Shown here: piece after piece, positions 12,286 to 21,326 of the stretch | Numbering within the stretch: the first letter of the stretch is position 1 | Layout: every line of letters starts with the position of its first letter | Assembly (NCBI RefSeq): GCF_002929745.1 | Contig: NZ_PJIQ01000014.1 | Coordinates: 1 to 64,000 of the forward strand | Direction: 5' to 3' | Source: Arthrobacter sp. B1805 | Lineage (GTDB): Bacteria > Actinomycetota > Actinomycetes > Actinomycetales > Micrococcaceae | Length of the DNA: 64,000 nt | Position numbers and translations under genes: made by a program | Notes under the pieces: model-generated | Databases searched by the model: none | The model's input: the letters and a program-made list of their open reading frames with translations, nothing else | What the model was told of the DNA's origin: nothing

Positions 12286-12781
12286 GTTTCCGGGCCCCTC
12301 TCTGTGCGGAACGGTCGCTGACGGGGAAGTGCCTCCAGGCACGCCGTCAGGCTGGCCGTTCACCGTTGAATCCTGCGAAGTTCGGCGCCGAGCGGAGACA
12401 GCACGAACCCGGACGACATATTCCGGGCATGCTTCCACAGCGGGCTTTCGAATCCACACTATCCCTTCCGCCCTTAGTTGCGGCGTGGGTGTCGAAGAAT
12501 GTCGTGCGTCACTTTTCGTGGTCACGCAGCTGCTTCTCGGGTTATCCCTCCGAGCGGCGGATTGCCGGCGCAGCGTTGACGCTCCACGCGTCCGCGGATG
12601 CGCACCGGCATGGACGGTAGCGCGACGGAGGGAGCAGGACATCCCTGCGGCCCCGCTTCGCTCTCACGCGGGTGGCGCCTCGGCAAGGATCGTCAGGACC
12701 CCGACCGCGCCAATTTCTACACAGCGTAAAAGGGTATGATGGGGGTGTCTTTAACTCCGGAAGAAACGAAAGTGTTGCCTT
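12286..12781. other. Divergent tkt/ctaB regulatory region, no gene seen
   Basis: About 500 bases between two divergent genes, with lower G+C in patches. Open frames here run into tkt or lack recognisable similarity, so I call no gene. It must hold the promoters of the pentose phosphate operon and of ctaB. A good -10 hexamer for ctaB is present; partial inverted repeats near 12450-12500 are too imperfect to call. Confidence 0.6.
12735..12740 (+). promoter_or_regulatory. Candidate -10 box for ctaB
   Basis: TATGAT lies 41 bases before the ctaB GTG, in a local AT-rich patch. The bases about 17 upstream (AATTTC) match the -35 consensus poorly, so only the -10 is suggested. Confidence 0.45.
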
Positions 12782-13726
12782 GTGAAGACCCAGCAGGCTC
12801 CTGCTCCGGCACGTTCCCCGCAGGCCCGTGAGGGTTTCGGCCGCAAAGCGAAGGCCTACCTCGCGCTGACGAAGCCTCGCGTGATCGAGCTTCTCCTGGT
12901 CACCACTCTTCCCACCATGATCTTCGCCCAGGGCGGGTTCCCTCCGCTCGGTCTGATCCTCGCCACCATGATCGGCGGAGCCCTCGCAGCCGGTAGCGCA
13001 GGAGCCTTCAACTGCTACATCGACCGCGACATCGACAAGCTGATGCACCGCACGGAGAACCGTCCGCTCGTGACGGGAGAGATCACGCCCCGCGAGGCGC
13101 TCGTCTTCTCGTGGATCCTGGGTGTCGTCGCGATCGCCGTGCTCTGGTTCGGGGCCAATCCGCTGGCCGGCATGCTCGGTGTCGCAGCGATCTTCCTCTA
13201 TGTGGTCGTCTACACCCTGGTGCTCAAGCGCCGCACGCCGCAGAACATCGTGTGGGGTGGAGCGGCCGGCTGCATGCCCGTCCTGATCGCGTGGGCCGCC
13301 GTGACCGATTCCGTCGAGTGGCCCGCGGTCGTCCTGTTCCTGATCATCTTCCTCTGGACGCCCCCGCACTACTGGCCGCTGTCCATGAAGTACAGCGACG
13401 ACTACAACGCGGCAAGCGTCCCCATGCTCGGAGCGATCGCCGGTGCCAGGGTCGTGTCCGTGCAGGTCGTCCTCTACGCATGGGCGATGGTCGCCTGTTC
13501 GCTCCTGCTGATCCCAGCAGGAGCCGGCTGGGTCTACTCCGTGGCGGCGCTCGTCGGAGGTGCGTGGTTCATCCGCGAGTCGCACCGCTTGTACTCGCTC
13601 GCGCAGCAGGGGGAACTGAGCAACAAGGCAGCCATGAAGGTCTTCCACGGCTCCATCAGCTACCTGACCGTGCTCTTCCTCGGTCTCGCCGTCGATCCCT
13701 TCGTCGGATCGGCGCTCCTGCCCTGA
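12782..13726 (+). CDS. ctaB: Protoheme IX farnesyltransferase (heme O synthase)
   Basis: Integral membrane prenyltransferase that farnesylates heme B to heme O for cytochrome oxidase. The 314-residue product has about nine hydrophobic segments and the aspartate-rich diphosphate-binding motif [19 protein letters not shown] at 77-95, plus YNAASVPML after the second conserved loop. It is divergent from tkt, an arrangement common in actinobacteria. Heme A synthase (ctaA) is 2.3 kb downstream on the other strand and a SURF1 gene is at 28.6 kb, so oxidase-maturation genes are dispersed here. Confidence 0.95.
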   Translation: MKTQQAPAPARSPQAREGFGRKAKAYLALTKPRVIELLLVTTLPTMIFAQGGFPPLGLILATMIGGALAAGSAGAFNCYIDRDIDKLMHRTENRPLVTGEITPREALVFSWILGVVAIAVLWFGANPLAGMLGVAAIFLYVVVYTLVLKRRTPQNIVWGGAAGCMPVLIAWAAVTDSVEWPAVVLFLIIFLWTPPHYWPLSMKYSDDYNAASVPMLGAIAGARVVSVQVVLYAWAMVACSLLLIPAGAGWVYSVAALVGGAWFIRESHRLYSLAQQGELSNKAAMKVFHGSISYLTVLFLGLAVDPFVGSALLP

Positions 13727-13792
13727 TCCGCCCTGGTCGGACCGGCTGACTGCGCAATGGTGTTCGCTGCAGCGATTCGGCTCGCTCGCCCC

Positions 13793-13798
13793 TAGGCT
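13793..13798 (+). promoter_or_regulatory. Candidate -10 box of a leaderless promoter (DapA-like gene)
   Basis: TAGGCT sits seven bases before the ATG at 13806 and there is no ribosome-binding site, the geometry expected for a leaderless transcript. Confidence 0.45.
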
Positions 13799-13805
13799 GG
13801 CACTC

Positions 13806-14705
13806 ATGGATTTCACCGGACTGATCGCGTACCCCGTCACGCCCTTCTCCGCGGACGGGAGCATTTCGCACGATGCCCTCAGCGGTCTCGTCGAAGGACT
13901 GGCGACCTCCGGAGTCGACGCCATCACCGTGCTCGGCTCGTCGGGCAGCTTCGCCTACCTCGACCGGGCCGAACGATCCGCAGTGGCGCGGACGGCCATC
14001 GAAGCAGTCGGCGGGCGCCTTCCAGTAGCCGTCGGCATCAGCTCGGTGGGTACCCGCGAGGTTCTCGACGCCGCCGTCGACGCCCAGGCGGCAGGGGCCT
14101 CCGGGCTGGTCCTGTCACCGGTCTCCTACGTCCCCCTCACCGACGACGAGGTGAAGACGCAGGTGCGTGCTGTCTGCGCAGCGACCGATCTGCCGGTCTG
14201 TCTCTACAACAACCCGGGGACCACGCAGTTCGACTATTCGCTCCAGGTGGTCGCCGAGCTGTCGGTCCTTCCGGAGGTCGTCGCGTTCAAGGACACGGCC
14301 GCCGATGCCGCGACCTTCAACGCACGGCACGCCGCACTCTCGGCGCTGGTTCCCGGCGTCCTCAGCCACGGGGTCAGCGGAGACCTCCTCATGATGACGG
14401 GCGAGATCGCCGCGGACGCGTGGCACAGCGGCCCTGCCGCCCTCCTGCCGGTGCACTACGCCCGCCTCCGGTCAGCGGTCGTCGCCGGCGACCAGCACGA
14501 GGTCGACCGCGTGCGCCACGTGCTCGCACCCCTCGTCGACCACGTCGCCGGCCTGCGCAAGATCAGCGGGCTGCACCTGCTGGCGCGGGCCTGCGGGGTC
14601 GCGGCCGGCGATCCGCGCCCGCCCCTGCTGCCGAGTCCGGGCTCGGAACTCCGCGAACTGGGCAGGCTCCTCGACGTCCTCGAGTCGGAGTTCGGCGACG
14701 ACTGA
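13806..14705 (+). CDS. DapA-family (N-acetylneuraminate lyase/dihydrodipicolinate synthase-like) aldolase
   Basis: A class I aldolase-type TIM barrel of 299 residues. The Schiff-base lysine is Lys162 in VVAFKDTA and the catalytic tyrosine is Tyr134 in CLYNNPGT, almost the same positions as in true DapA. However the GTTGE motif of DapA is replaced by GSSGSFAYL near 38-46, so the substrate is probably another pyruvate-dependent aldol or dehydration reaction. No lysine-synthesis neighbours are present. No ribosome site precedes the ATG; a TAGGCT box seven bases upstream suggests leaderless expression. Confidence 0.8.
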   Translation: MDFTGLIAYPVTPFSADGSISHDALSGLVEGLATSGVDAITVLGSSGSFAYLDRAERSAVARTAIEAVGGRLPVAVGISSVGTREVLDAAVDAQAAGASGLVLSPVSYVPLTDDEVKTQVRAVCAATDLPVCLYNNPGTTQFDYSLQVVAELSVLPEVVAFKDTAADAATFNARHAALSALVPGVLSHGVSGDLLMMTGEIAADAWHSGPAALLPVHYARLRSAVVAGDQHEVDRVRHVLAPLVDHVAGLRKISGLHLLARACGVAAGDPRPPLLPSPGSELRELGRLLDVLESEFGDD

Positions 14706-14737
14706 CGGGCGCGCACTCTCCCTCGGGACGGTCTGCC

Positions 14738-14754
14738 CGACGGCGATGCCGTCG
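14738..14754. terminator. Short hairpin after the DapA-like gene
   Basis: Seven-base perfect arms (CGACGGC/GCCGTCG) with a GAT loop, 33 bases after the stop. No U-tract follows, so termination is only possible. Confidence 0.3.
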
Positions 14755-14841
14755 TCACGGACCTAGGGCAGCAGCTGCCCGGGGACTCGCGGTGTACCCG
14801 TGATCGGTTGAGGCTGCCCATCGGCAGGCGTCCTCCGACCG

Positions 14842-14847
14842 TATAAT
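14842..14847 (+). promoter_or_regulatory. Consensus -10 box TATAAT upstream of the DUF808 gene
   Basis: A perfect TATAAT, the best -10 I see in the window, followed after six bases by an ATG at 14854. No clear -35 hexamer is 16-18 bases upstream. It probably drives the mini-ORF and the DUF808 gene. Confidence 0.6.
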
Positions 14848-14853
14848 TCGAGC

Positions 14854-14925
14854 ATGCCGATCACGCGCCCCCATGGCCTTCCCTGTCAGCCGTTCGCACA
14901 CGAGCCGTGCGGAGGCCGGCTGTGA
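14854..14925 (+). CDS. Putative leaderless 23-residue leader ORF
   Basis: ATG at 14854 begins six bases after a TATAAT box and the frame ends in a TGA that overlaps the GTG start of the DUF808 gene as GTGA. The predicted peptide is proline-rich, with Cys11 and Cys19 and a GGRL ending. Placement fits a leaderless upstream ORF translationally coupled to the next gene. I know of leaderless, often cysteine-bearing, regulatory uORFs in mycobacteria, but this one has no recognised homologue and may be chance. Confidence 0.4.
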   Translation: MPITRPHGLPCQPFAHEPCGGRL

Positions 14926-15941
14926 GCGGCGGTCTCGTCGCCCTGCTCGACGACGTCGCTGCCCTGGCGCGCATAGCGGCCGCCTCGGTCGACGACGTCG
15001 CTGCCGGGGCGGCGAAAGCAGGGGCGAAGGCCGCCGGCGTGGTGATCGACGACGCCGCCGTCACTCCGCAGTACGTGTCAGGCGCCGATCCGTCCCGCGA
15101 GTTGCCGATGATCAAGCGGATCTTCTGGGGCTCGCTGCGGAACAAGCTCGTGATCATCCTGCCGGCTCTGCTGCTCATCAGTGCTTTCATCCCCGGTGTC
15201 ATTCCCTTCATCCTCATGCTGGGCGGGACCTACCTCTGCTACGAGGGCGCAGAGAAGGTGTGGCACAAGCTCCGCGGCCACTCCGCGCACGAGGAGAAGG
15301 CTCCGGCCGTGGAACGCGGCCCGGAGGCAGAGGCCAAGGTCACCAAGGGTGCGATCACGACGGACTTCATCCTGTCCTGCGAGATCATGGTGATCTCGAT
15401 GAACGAGGTCGCGGCGGAGTCCCTGTGGGCCCGCGCGCTCATCCTCGTCGTCGTAGCTCTCGCCATCACCGTGCTCGTGTACGGCGCAGTCGCGCTCATC
15501 GTGAAGATGGACGACATCGGCCTGCACCTGACGACCAAGGATTCTGCAGGCTCCCAGCGGTTTGGAGCGCTCCTCGTCAAGGGGATGCCGTCCGTGCTCG
15601 CGGCGATCACCCTGGTGGGAACGATCGCCATGCTATGGGTCGGTGGCCACATCATGCTCCAGGGGGCCTATGACCTCGGCTGGCACCTGCCCTACGACGT
15701 CGTCCACAGCCTCGAAGCTCCCGTCGCCGGCATCGCCGTCGTCGGCGGTGCCCTGGCCTGGCTGGTGAACACCCTGTGCTCTGCGATCCTCGGCGCCGCC
15801 TGGGGCCTCGTGGTGATGGCCGTCGTGCACCCGCTGCTGAAGATGCTGCCGTTCGGGAAGAAGGACGGCCACGAAGAGGGCGACGTGCGCGCCGCAGTGG
15901 CCGGCCATCGCTTGACGAAACATGGAAGCGATTCCGCCTAG
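14922..15941 (+). CDS. DUF808 family membrane protein (YedI-like)
   Basis: A 339-residue integral membrane protein of unknown function. The start is the GTG at 14922, with a GGAGG site seven bases upstream and the family-typical opening SGGLVALLDDVAALAR; the frame is open five codons more. After an alanine-rich first 50 residues come several hydrophobic segments (about 75-110, 155-190, 215-245, 265-305), in the order seen in YedI. The short C-terminal tail is charged. It is convergent with ctaA, across a hairpin. The substrate or partner is unknown. Confidence 0.82.
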   Translation: MSGGLVALLDDVAALARIAAASVDDVAAGAAKAGAKAAGVVIDDAAVTPQYVSGADPSRELPMIKRIFWGSLRNKLVIILPALLLISAFIPGVIPFILMLGGTYLCYEGAEKVWHKLRGHSAHEEKAPAVERGPEAEAKVTKGAITTDFILSCEIMVISMNEVAAESLWARALILVVVALAITVLVYGAVALIVKMDDIGLHLTTKDSAGSQRFGALLVKGMPSVLAAITLVGTIAMLWVGGHIMLQGAYDLGWHLPYDVVHSLEAPVAGIAVVGGALAWLVNTLCSAILGAAWGLVVMAVVHPLLKMLPFGKKDGHEEGDVRAAVAGHRLTKHGSDSA

Positions 15942-15959
15942 GACAGGGCGAGCTCCCTT

Positions 15960-15985
15960 CCGGGGGTCGGAACTCCGGCCCCCGG
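15960..15985. terminator. Hairpin between convergent DUF808 gene and ctaA
   Basis: An 11-pair stem with one G-T pair (outer CCGGGGG/CCCCCGG, inner CGG/CCG) and an AACT loop. It follows the DUF808 stop by 18 bases. There is no U-run, so it may act as a bidirectional terminator or only stabilise mRNA ends. Confidence 0.4.
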
Positions 15986-16067
15986 TGCTCGGAAGGACAA
16001 CTCCCGAGGCCTGGCGTGCTGAACGGTACTCCGGCGTGGCTGGCCGGGTCCTAGGAGAGGCCGAGTC

Positions 16068-17039
16068 CTAGGAGACGGTCTGCGGCAGCCTGGTGTCCGC
16101 AGCGCTGCCCGGCAAGGGTTTGCGCGTCGTGCCGGAGTACAGGGCATGGACCGCCGCGGCCATGAGCAGGGACGCGCCGAGCATGTGAAGGGCCACCAGC
16201 GCGATGGGCAGGTGGAGGAAGTGTTGCGTATAGCCGATGGCACCCTGTACCAGGACGACGGCCGCGAGCATCACGACCGGCTTCCGCAGCGTGCTGTGCG
16301 CCTCGGAACGGTAGGCGACCACCACAGCGAGGACCACCGTGGCGACCAGGAGATACACCGGGAGGGCGTGCACGCGGGTCACGAGGTCGGAGTCCAGGCC
16401 GTTGCGGGCGGCTCCGTGGTCACCGGCATGCGGCCCGGACCCGGTCACGACGACGCCCAGCAGCACAGCGAGCGACGTCAGCACGGCTGATGTGACGAGC
16501 AGCTGCCGCATCAGGGGTGAGCCCACGGGTCCCGTGTCGGCCCGGTACTGCTCGGTGGTGAGCCGCGCGCGGTTCACGAGGACGGTAGCCAGGGAGACGA
16601 GGACCATCGAGACGACGAAGTGGAGACCGACGACCCACGGGTTCAGTCCCGTCCAGACCGTGATCCCGCCGATGACGGCCTGGGCGGGGATACCGAGGAA
16701 AAGCCCGATGGAGAGCCGGAACAGGTCCTTGCGCTCGCGCCTCATGCCAATCACCGAGACGATCATGGCGACGGCGATGAGGACCAGCACGAAGGTCAGG
16801 AGCCGGTTCCCGAATTCGATCACGCCGTGGAACCCCATCTCCGGGGTGGTCACGAGGGAGTCGGGCGTGCAGCGCGGCCACTCGGGGCAGCCGAGACCGG
16901 AAGCGGTGAGGCGTACCGCCCCTCCGGTGACCACGATCGCGATCTGCGAGACGAGCGAGGCCAGTGCCAGTCTGCGCACCAACGGCGTCGTCGTTCGGGG
17001 AAGGTTGTTCCTGAGGCGGGAGAGCGCGGGAAGGGTCAT
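16068..17039 (-). CDS. ctaA: Heme A synthase
   Basis: Membrane monooxygenase that converts heme O to heme A for aa3-type oxidase. The product has eight hydrophobic segments and the conserved GGAVRLTASGLGCPEWPRC near residue 38-56, EFGNR with a heme-ligand region, and a second half with TRVHALPVYL and LHMLGASLL. I choose the ATG at 17039 (323 residues) because a GGAG lies six bases before it; an ATG at 17051 would overlap the upstream permease and lacks a ribosome site. It follows the ABC permease gene with two bases between. Confidence 0.92.
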   Translation of the reverse strand: MTLPALSRLRNNLPRTTTPLVRRLALASLVSQIAIVVTGGAVRLTASGLGCPEWPRCTPDSLVTTPEMGFHGVIEFGNRLLTFVLVLIAVAMIVSVIGMRRERKDLFRLSIGLFLGIPAQAVIGGITVWTGLNPWVVGLHFVVSMVLVSLATVLVNRARLTTEQYRADTGPVGSPLMRQLLVTSAVLTSLAVLLGVVVTGSGPHAGDHGAARNGLDSDLVTRVHALPVYLLVATVVLAVVVAYRSEAHSTLRKPVVMLAAVVLVQGAIGYTQHFLHLPIALVALHMLGASLLMAAAVHALYSGTTRKPLPGSAADTRLPQTVS

Positions 17040-17041
17040 GG

Positions 17042-17848
17042 TCAGCTCCATTTGAACCAGCGGATGGCCGCCAGGCTAGCGAGAGCGGCCCAGGCGAGAA
17101 GCACGAGGCACGCTATGGGGTCGAGGAAGCCGTCCGCCAAGGCGTGCCGCAGCCCGTCACCCAGAGCGGCGGAGGGAAGCACGGCGACGAAGGGCTCGGC
17201 CGCCGCCGGCAGGGCGGCTGCGGGGATGATCACGCCACCCGCAGCAGCCAGCAGGATCCAGACGAGGTTGGTGACGGCGAGGGTCGCCTCGGGACGGAGG
17301 GTGCCCGCCACGAGGAGCCCGAGGGCGGTGAACGCGGCGGAACCGATCAGCAGGAGCAGGGCGGCCGGCAGGATGCCCTCCGGCCGCGGCGACCACCCCA
17401 TGAGGGCCGCGGTGCCACCGATCACTACGAGCTGGACGGCCAGCACGACCGCGACCGCGACCGCCTTGCCCAGGATGAGGCCCGAGCGGCCCAGTGGTGT
17501 CGTCGACAGGAAGCGCAGCACACCGTACCGGCGGTCGAAGCCCGTCGCGATGCCCTGGCCGGTGAAAGCGGTGGACATGGTGCAGAGCGCGAGGACGCCC
17601 GGCGCGGCAACGTCTATGCGGCTCGATCCGTATGCGTCGAGCAGGGGAGTGAGGACGAGCCCGGTGAGCGCGAGCAGCGGCAGGACGATCGCCAGGACGA
17701 GCTGCTCGCCGTTGCGGAGCATCGCCAGCGCCTCGTAGGCGCCGTGTCGCAGGACGCGCGTCGGCAGCGGAGCGGCGCTTCCGCCGATGATTCCCTGCGC
17801 TTCGCCGGGCGCAGCGGGGCGTGACGGCACTCCTGCCCTCGTACTCAT
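17042..17848 (-). CDS. ABC exporter membrane subunit
   Basis: A 268-residue ABC-2 type permease with about six hydrophobic segments, beginning near residue 45 with LAIVLPLLALTGLVLTP and ending with an LLAWAALASLAAIRW helix. The ATG at 17848 overlaps the stop of the ATPase gene by four bases (ATGA). Together they form a drug/lipid-type exporter of unknown substrate. Close linkage upstream of ctaA suggests co-transcription, and in actinobacteria this ABC pair often sits beside ctaA and suf genes, so a role linked to heme or metal centres is possible but unproven. Confidence 0.85.
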   Translation of the reverse strand: MSTRAGVPSRPAAPGEAQGIIGGSAAPLPTRVLRHGAYEALAMLRNGEQLVLAIVLPLLALTGLVLTPLLDAYGSSRIDVAAPGVLALCTMSTAFTGQGIATGFDRRYGVLRFLSTTPLGRSGLILGKAVAVAVVLAVQLVVIGGTAALMGWSPRPEGILPAALLLLIGSAAFTALGLLVAGTLRPEATLAVTNLVWILLAAAGGVIIPAAALPAAAEPFVAVLPSAALGDGLRHALADGFLDPIACLVLLAWAALASLAAIRWFKWS

Positions 17849-18795
17849 CGGATGCTCCGTCCGGAGATGTCGAGGAAGACGTCCTCCAGAGACCGCGGCG
17901 CCATCGCGATGGCCGTCGGCATGACACCGAGGGAGGCCCACCACGTAGCCAGCTGCGCGACGTCGTCGGCTGTCAGCGCTCCGCGGAGTACGTACTGGCC
18001 GGGCTCCGGCTCACGCTGGTGCAGGTGGGGGAGAAGGTCCGCAGGGAGCATGAGTCCCGGTACCGTGTCGAAACGGAGCTCGCGCATTCCGTCGGTGTCC
18101 GTGTCGGCCGTCAGTTCGGCGACAGTGCCCTCCGCCACGGTGCGGCCGCTCTCGATGATGTAGACGTAGTCGGCGAGCTTCTGTGCATCGTCGAGCAGAT
18201 GGGTGGTGAGGATGACGGCGAGGCCGTCGGCGCGCAGTTCGTTGATGAGGTCGAACACGATCGTGCGGGACTGGGGGTCGAGCCCTGCGCTCGGCTCATC
18301 CAGGAACACGACCTCCGGCCTTCCCACGAGCGCACACGCGAGGGCCAGGCGCTGCTTCTGCCCGCCCGACAGCCGACGGATGGAGACCGCGCCGAACTCG
18401 TCGAGCCCGAGGCGCTCGGCCAGCGCGTCGACGGGCAAGGGGGAGCTGTACATGGACGCGACGTGGCGCAGCAGGGCGAGCGGCCGTACGGAGGGTGGGA
18501 GTCCGCCGTCCTGCAGCATCACGCCCACGCGCGCACGCAGGTGCGGGCTCGCCCGGTGGGGATCCTCACCGAGCAGCCTGATCGTGCCGCCGTCGGCGCG
18601 CTGAAGACCCTGGGCGCACTCCAGCGTCGTCGTCTTCCCGGCCCCGTTCGCTCCCAGCAGCACCGTCACGGCGCCGTGTGCGGCGCTGAGGCTCACGCCA
18701 TCGAGCACGCGTACCATCCTGCCGTCGAGGGAACCGACGGGACCGAAGTCCTTGATCAGGCCGTCGATGACGAGGGCGGAGGGAGTTGTCGGCAC
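17845..18795 (-). CDS. ABC exporter ATP-binding subunit
   Basis: A 316-residue ATPase with Walker A GANGAGKTT near 48-56, signature LSGGQKQRLALA and Walker B VVFLDEPSAGLDPQ. The long C-terminal extension after residue 230 is typical of DrrA/CcmA-like exporter ATPases. It starts at a GTG with no ribosome site; a TAGAAT box six bases upstream indicates a leaderless transcript. It is divergent from sufR across 127 bases. Confidence 0.88.
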   Translation of the reverse strand: MPTTPSALVIDGLIKDFGPVGSLDGRMVRVLDGVSLSAAHGAVTVLLGANGAGKTTTLECAQGLQRADGGTIRLLGEDPHRASPHLRARVGVMLQDGGLPPSVRPLALLRHVASMYSSPLPVDALAERLGLDEFGAVSIRRLSGGQKQRLALACALVGRPEVVFLDEPSAGLDPQSRTIVFDLINELRADGLAVILTTHLLDDAQKLADYVYIIESGRTVAEGTVAELTADTDTDGMRELRFDTVPGLMLPADLLPHLHQREPEPGQYVLRGALTADDVAQLATWWASLGVMPTAIAMAPRSLEDVFLDISGRSIR

Positions 18796-18801
18796 GGCAC
18801 T

Positions 18802-18807
18802 ATTCTA
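18802..18807 (-). promoter_or_regulatory. Candidate -10 box of the ABC exporter operon
   Basis: On the minus strand, TAGAAT followed by six bases and the GTG start at 18795. No ribosome-binding site lies between, which suggests leaderless initiation. Confidence 0.45.
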
Positions 18808-18847
18808 CGTCAGGTAGTAGGAGGGCGGCGGGGCCGAATGGAAGCCT

Positions 18848-18860
18848 CACCTAAGTGGTG
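18848..18860. promoter_or_regulatory. Short inverted repeat CACC-N5-GGTG between ABC operon and sufR
   Basis: CACCTAAGTGGTG lies in the 127-base divergent intergenic region. Its dyad symmetry and place make it a possible SufR operator, but I cannot compare it with other suf promoters. Confidence 0.25.
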
Positions 18861-18922
18861 GGGCGGAATACATTAGGTCATGATTATGTTGTGTATTTTG
18901 TCGCCTACGGGAGGAATGGATC

Positions 18923-19852
18923 GTGACCGCATCAGCCCGCGCTGCCGTGTCGGTGGCAGTTTCCCCTCCCACCGCGTCGGCTCGCACGACCTCGAACCCT
19001 GGTGGCACGCCGTCCGAGCGGACAGCCCAGATCGTCTCGCCGGATCCGGACGAGCGGACTCGTGACCGAGTTTTGTCGGCCGTGCTGGAGAGGGGTCCGG
19101 TCAGCGCCGCCGAACTCGGCGATTGCCTGGGGTTCACCCCCGCCGCCATGCGCCGTCACCTCGATGCACTGTCCTCCGACGGCCTGATCGAGGTCAAGCG
19201 CGTGCGGAGCTCGGCCAGCGGAGCCGGTCGGCCGGCCCGTCGCTACGTGCTCAGCCAACGCGGCCAGACCAAGATGGGCAACGACTACCTCGACATCGCG
19301 ACTGCCGCCCTGGCGCAGCTCGGGCAAGCGGCCGGACCCGAGGCCATCGAGGAGTTCGCACGGACACGCTTCGCCGGCATGGAGGAGCGCTACCGGCCTA
19401 TTGTCGAAGCTGCTGGTCCCGACCTCGTGGCGCGTGCCCACGCGCTGGCCGGCGCGCTGACGACCGATGGTTTCGTCGGATCGACCAAGACGGTGGGCCT
19501 TCCGCAGGGCGGCGGCAGCCGGACAGTAGGAGTCTCCCGACCCGTGATGCTGAGCGTCCAGTTGTGCCAGGGGCACTGCCCTATCCAGGGACTCGCCTCC
19601 GCGTTCCCGGCATTCTGCGAGCAGGAGACCGGCGTCTTCGCCCGCCTGCTCGACGTCGACGTGCGCCGCCTCTCGACCCTGGCCAGCGGCGGTCATGTCT
19701 GCACAACCCACATACCCCTGGGACGGACGACGACGGCTCCGGCTCCTGCCGGCCCGGAAGCATCCATGCCGGCCGTCGATCAGGCGGCAGCGGATGCGGC
19801 TTCCCCCAGCAACCCCGCAACGTTATCCATCCATCAGCAAGGAAGGCCGTGA
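18923..19852 (+). CDS. sufR: SufR-type Fe-S cluster-sensing transcription repressor
   Basis: A DeoR/ArsR-like winged-helix regulator of 309 residues. The DNA-binding domain is at about 55-115 ([23 protein letters not shown], then the wing with GAGRPARRY). The C-terminal half carries four cysteines in the SufR pattern: Cys215 and Cys219 in LCQGHCP, Cys232 in AFCEQE and Cys260 in [10 protein letters not shown], expected to bind an Fe-S cluster. GAGG precedes the GTG start. Its stop overlaps the sufB start by one base (TGATG), so it heads the suf operon and most likely represses it when clusters are sufficient. Confidence 0.92.
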   Translation: MTASARAAVSVAVSPPTASARTTSNPGGTPSERTAQIVSPDPDERTRDRVLSAVLERGPVSAAELGDCLGFTPAAMRRHLDALSSDGLIEVKRVRSSASGAGRPARRYVLSQRGQTKMGNDYLDIATAALAQLGQAAGPEAIEEFARTRFAGMEERYRPIVEAAGPDLVARAHALAGALTTDGFVGSTKTVGLPQGGGSRTVGVSRPVMLSVQLCQGHCPIQGLASAFPAFCEQETGVFARLLDVDVRRLSTLASGGHVCTTHIPLGRTTTAPAPAGPEASMPAVDQAAADAASPSNPATLSIHQQGRP

Positions 19853-21324
19853 TGACGGATCAAGTAGACCGCAAGCCAGCTGCATCGGCAGTGCCGGAGT
19901 CGGTGATCAATGACATCCTCGAGAAGAACCCCGAGCTCGAGGGCATCGGCACCTACCAGTACGGGTGGGCCGACAAGAACGAGGCTAGCGACAACGCACG
20001 ACGAGGGCTCAGCGAGGAGGTCGTCCGCGACATCTCGGCCAAGAAGAACGAGCCCGAGTGGATGCTCGACCTCCGCCTCAAGGGTCTCAAGTACTTCGAC
20101 CGCAAGCCGATGCCCGCCTGGGGCGCCGACCTCTCCGGCATCGACTTCGACAACATCAAGTACTTCGTGCGTTCCACGGAGAAGCAGGCGAACACGTGGG
20201 AGGACCTCCCCGAGGACATCCGCAATACCTACGAGAAGCTGGGCATCCCCGAAGCCGAGCGTGCCCGCCTCGTCTCCGGCGTCGCTGCCCAGTACGAGTC
20301 CGAGGTGGTCTACCACCAGCTCCGTGAGGACCTCGAGCGCCAGGGAGTCATCTTCCTCGACACCGATACCGCGCTGCGCGAGCACCCGGAGATCTTCAAG
20401 GAATACTTCGGCACGATCATTCCCGTGGGCGACAACAAGTTCGCGTCGCTGAACACGGCAGTGTGGTCCGGCGGCTCCTTCGTGTACGTCCCCAAGGGCG
20501 TCCACGTCGAGATCCCCCTGCAGGCCTACTTCCGGATCAACACCGAGAACATGGGCCAGTTCGAGCGCACGCTGATCATCGCGGACGAGGACTCCTACGT
20601 GCACTACATCGAGGGCTGCACCGCTCCGATCTACACATCGGACTCCCTGCACTCGGCCGTCGTCGAGATCGTGGTGAAGAAGGGCGCACGCGTCCGGTAC
20701 ACCACCATCCAGAACTGGTCGAACAACGTGTACAACCTCGTGACCAAGCGGGCCATCGCGCACGAGGGCGCCACCATGGAGTGGATCGACGGGAACATCG
20801 GCTCGAAGGTCACCATGAAGTACCCGGCCGTGTACCTGGTGGGGGAGCACGCGAAGGGCGAGACGCTCTCCATCGCCTTCGCCGGCGAGGGACAGCACCA
20901 GGACACCGGATCGAAGATGGTGCACATCGCGCCGAACACGAAGTCCTCGATCATCTCGAAGTCCGTGGCACGCGGTGGCGGGCGGGCCGCCTATCGCGGG
21001 CTCGTCCAGGTCCGTGAGGGCGCCAAGCATTCCGCGAACACCGTGCGCTGCGACGCGCTCCTGGTGGACACGATCTCCCGCTCGGACACGTATCCCTACG
21101 TGGACATCCGCGAGGACGACGTCACGATGGGGCATGAGGCGACGGTGTCACGCGTCAGCGAGGAGCAGCTGTTCTACCTGATGTCCCGCGGGCTTCCCGA
21201 GGACGAGGCCATGGCCATGATCGTGCGTGGGTTCATCGAGCCGATCGCACGGGAACTGCCGATGGAATACGCGCTCGAGCTGAACCGGCTGATCGAACTG
21301 CAGATGGAAGGGGCCGTAGGCTAG
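19852..21324 (+). CDS. sufB: Fe-S cluster assembly scaffold SufB
   Basis: Scaffold subunit of the SufBCD complex, on which Fe-S clusters are built in the cytoplasm. The 490-residue product has the normal length and the beta-helix core; conserved cysteines include Cys256 in IEGCTAP and Cys400 in VRCDALL, the second being the family cysteine implicated in cluster formation. The ATG shares its A with the sufR stop and has AAGGAAGG upstream. sufD begins two bases after its stop. Confidence 0.97.
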   Translation: MTDQVDRKPAASAVPESVINDILEKNPELEGIGTYQYGWADKNEASDNARRGLSEEVVRDISAKKNEPEWMLDLRLKGLKYFDRKPMPAWGADLSGIDFDNIKYFVRSTEKQANTWEDLPEDIRNTYEKLGIPEAERARLVSGVAAQYESEVVYHQLREDLERQGVIFLDTDTALREHPEIFKEYFGTIIPVGDNKFASLNTAVWSGGSFVYVPKGVHVEIPLQAYFRINTENMGQFERTLIIADEDSYVHYIEGCTAPIYTSDSLHSAVVEIVVKKGARVRYTTIQNWSNNVYNLVTKRAIAHEGATMEWIDGNIGSKVTMKYPAVYLVGEHAKGETLSIAFAGEGQHQDTGSKMVHIAPNTKSSIISKSVARGGGRAAYRGLVQVREGAKHSANTVRCDALLVDTISRSDTYPYVDIREDDVTMGHEATVSRVSEEQLFYLMSRGLPEDEAMAMIVRGFIEPIARELPMEYALELNRLIELQMEGAVG

Positions 21325-21326
21325 CA

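Noticed and set aside
8911-12321. Very long open frame on the plus strand opposite tal and tkt
   Set aside because: It is the mirror of two clear enzyme genes; in high-GC DNA the antisense frame of a coding region often stays open, and its product is a low-complexity, Val/Gly/Asp/Arg-rich sequence without similarity.
12440-12520. Imperfect inverted repeat (TTCGAATCCAC and a related downstream copy) in the tkt/ctaB region
   Set aside because: Several mismatches and uneven spacing; no better than chance for this base composition.
12286-12642. Upstream extension of the transketolase frame
   Set aside because: The added residues have no similarity and the GTG at 12285 has a ribosome site and normal N-terminus.
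19123-19851. Upstream extension of the sufB frame into sufR
   Set aside because: The extension lies in a second frame of sufR, is arginine-rich and lacks similarity; the ATG at 19852 with AAGGAAGG gives the family N-terminus.
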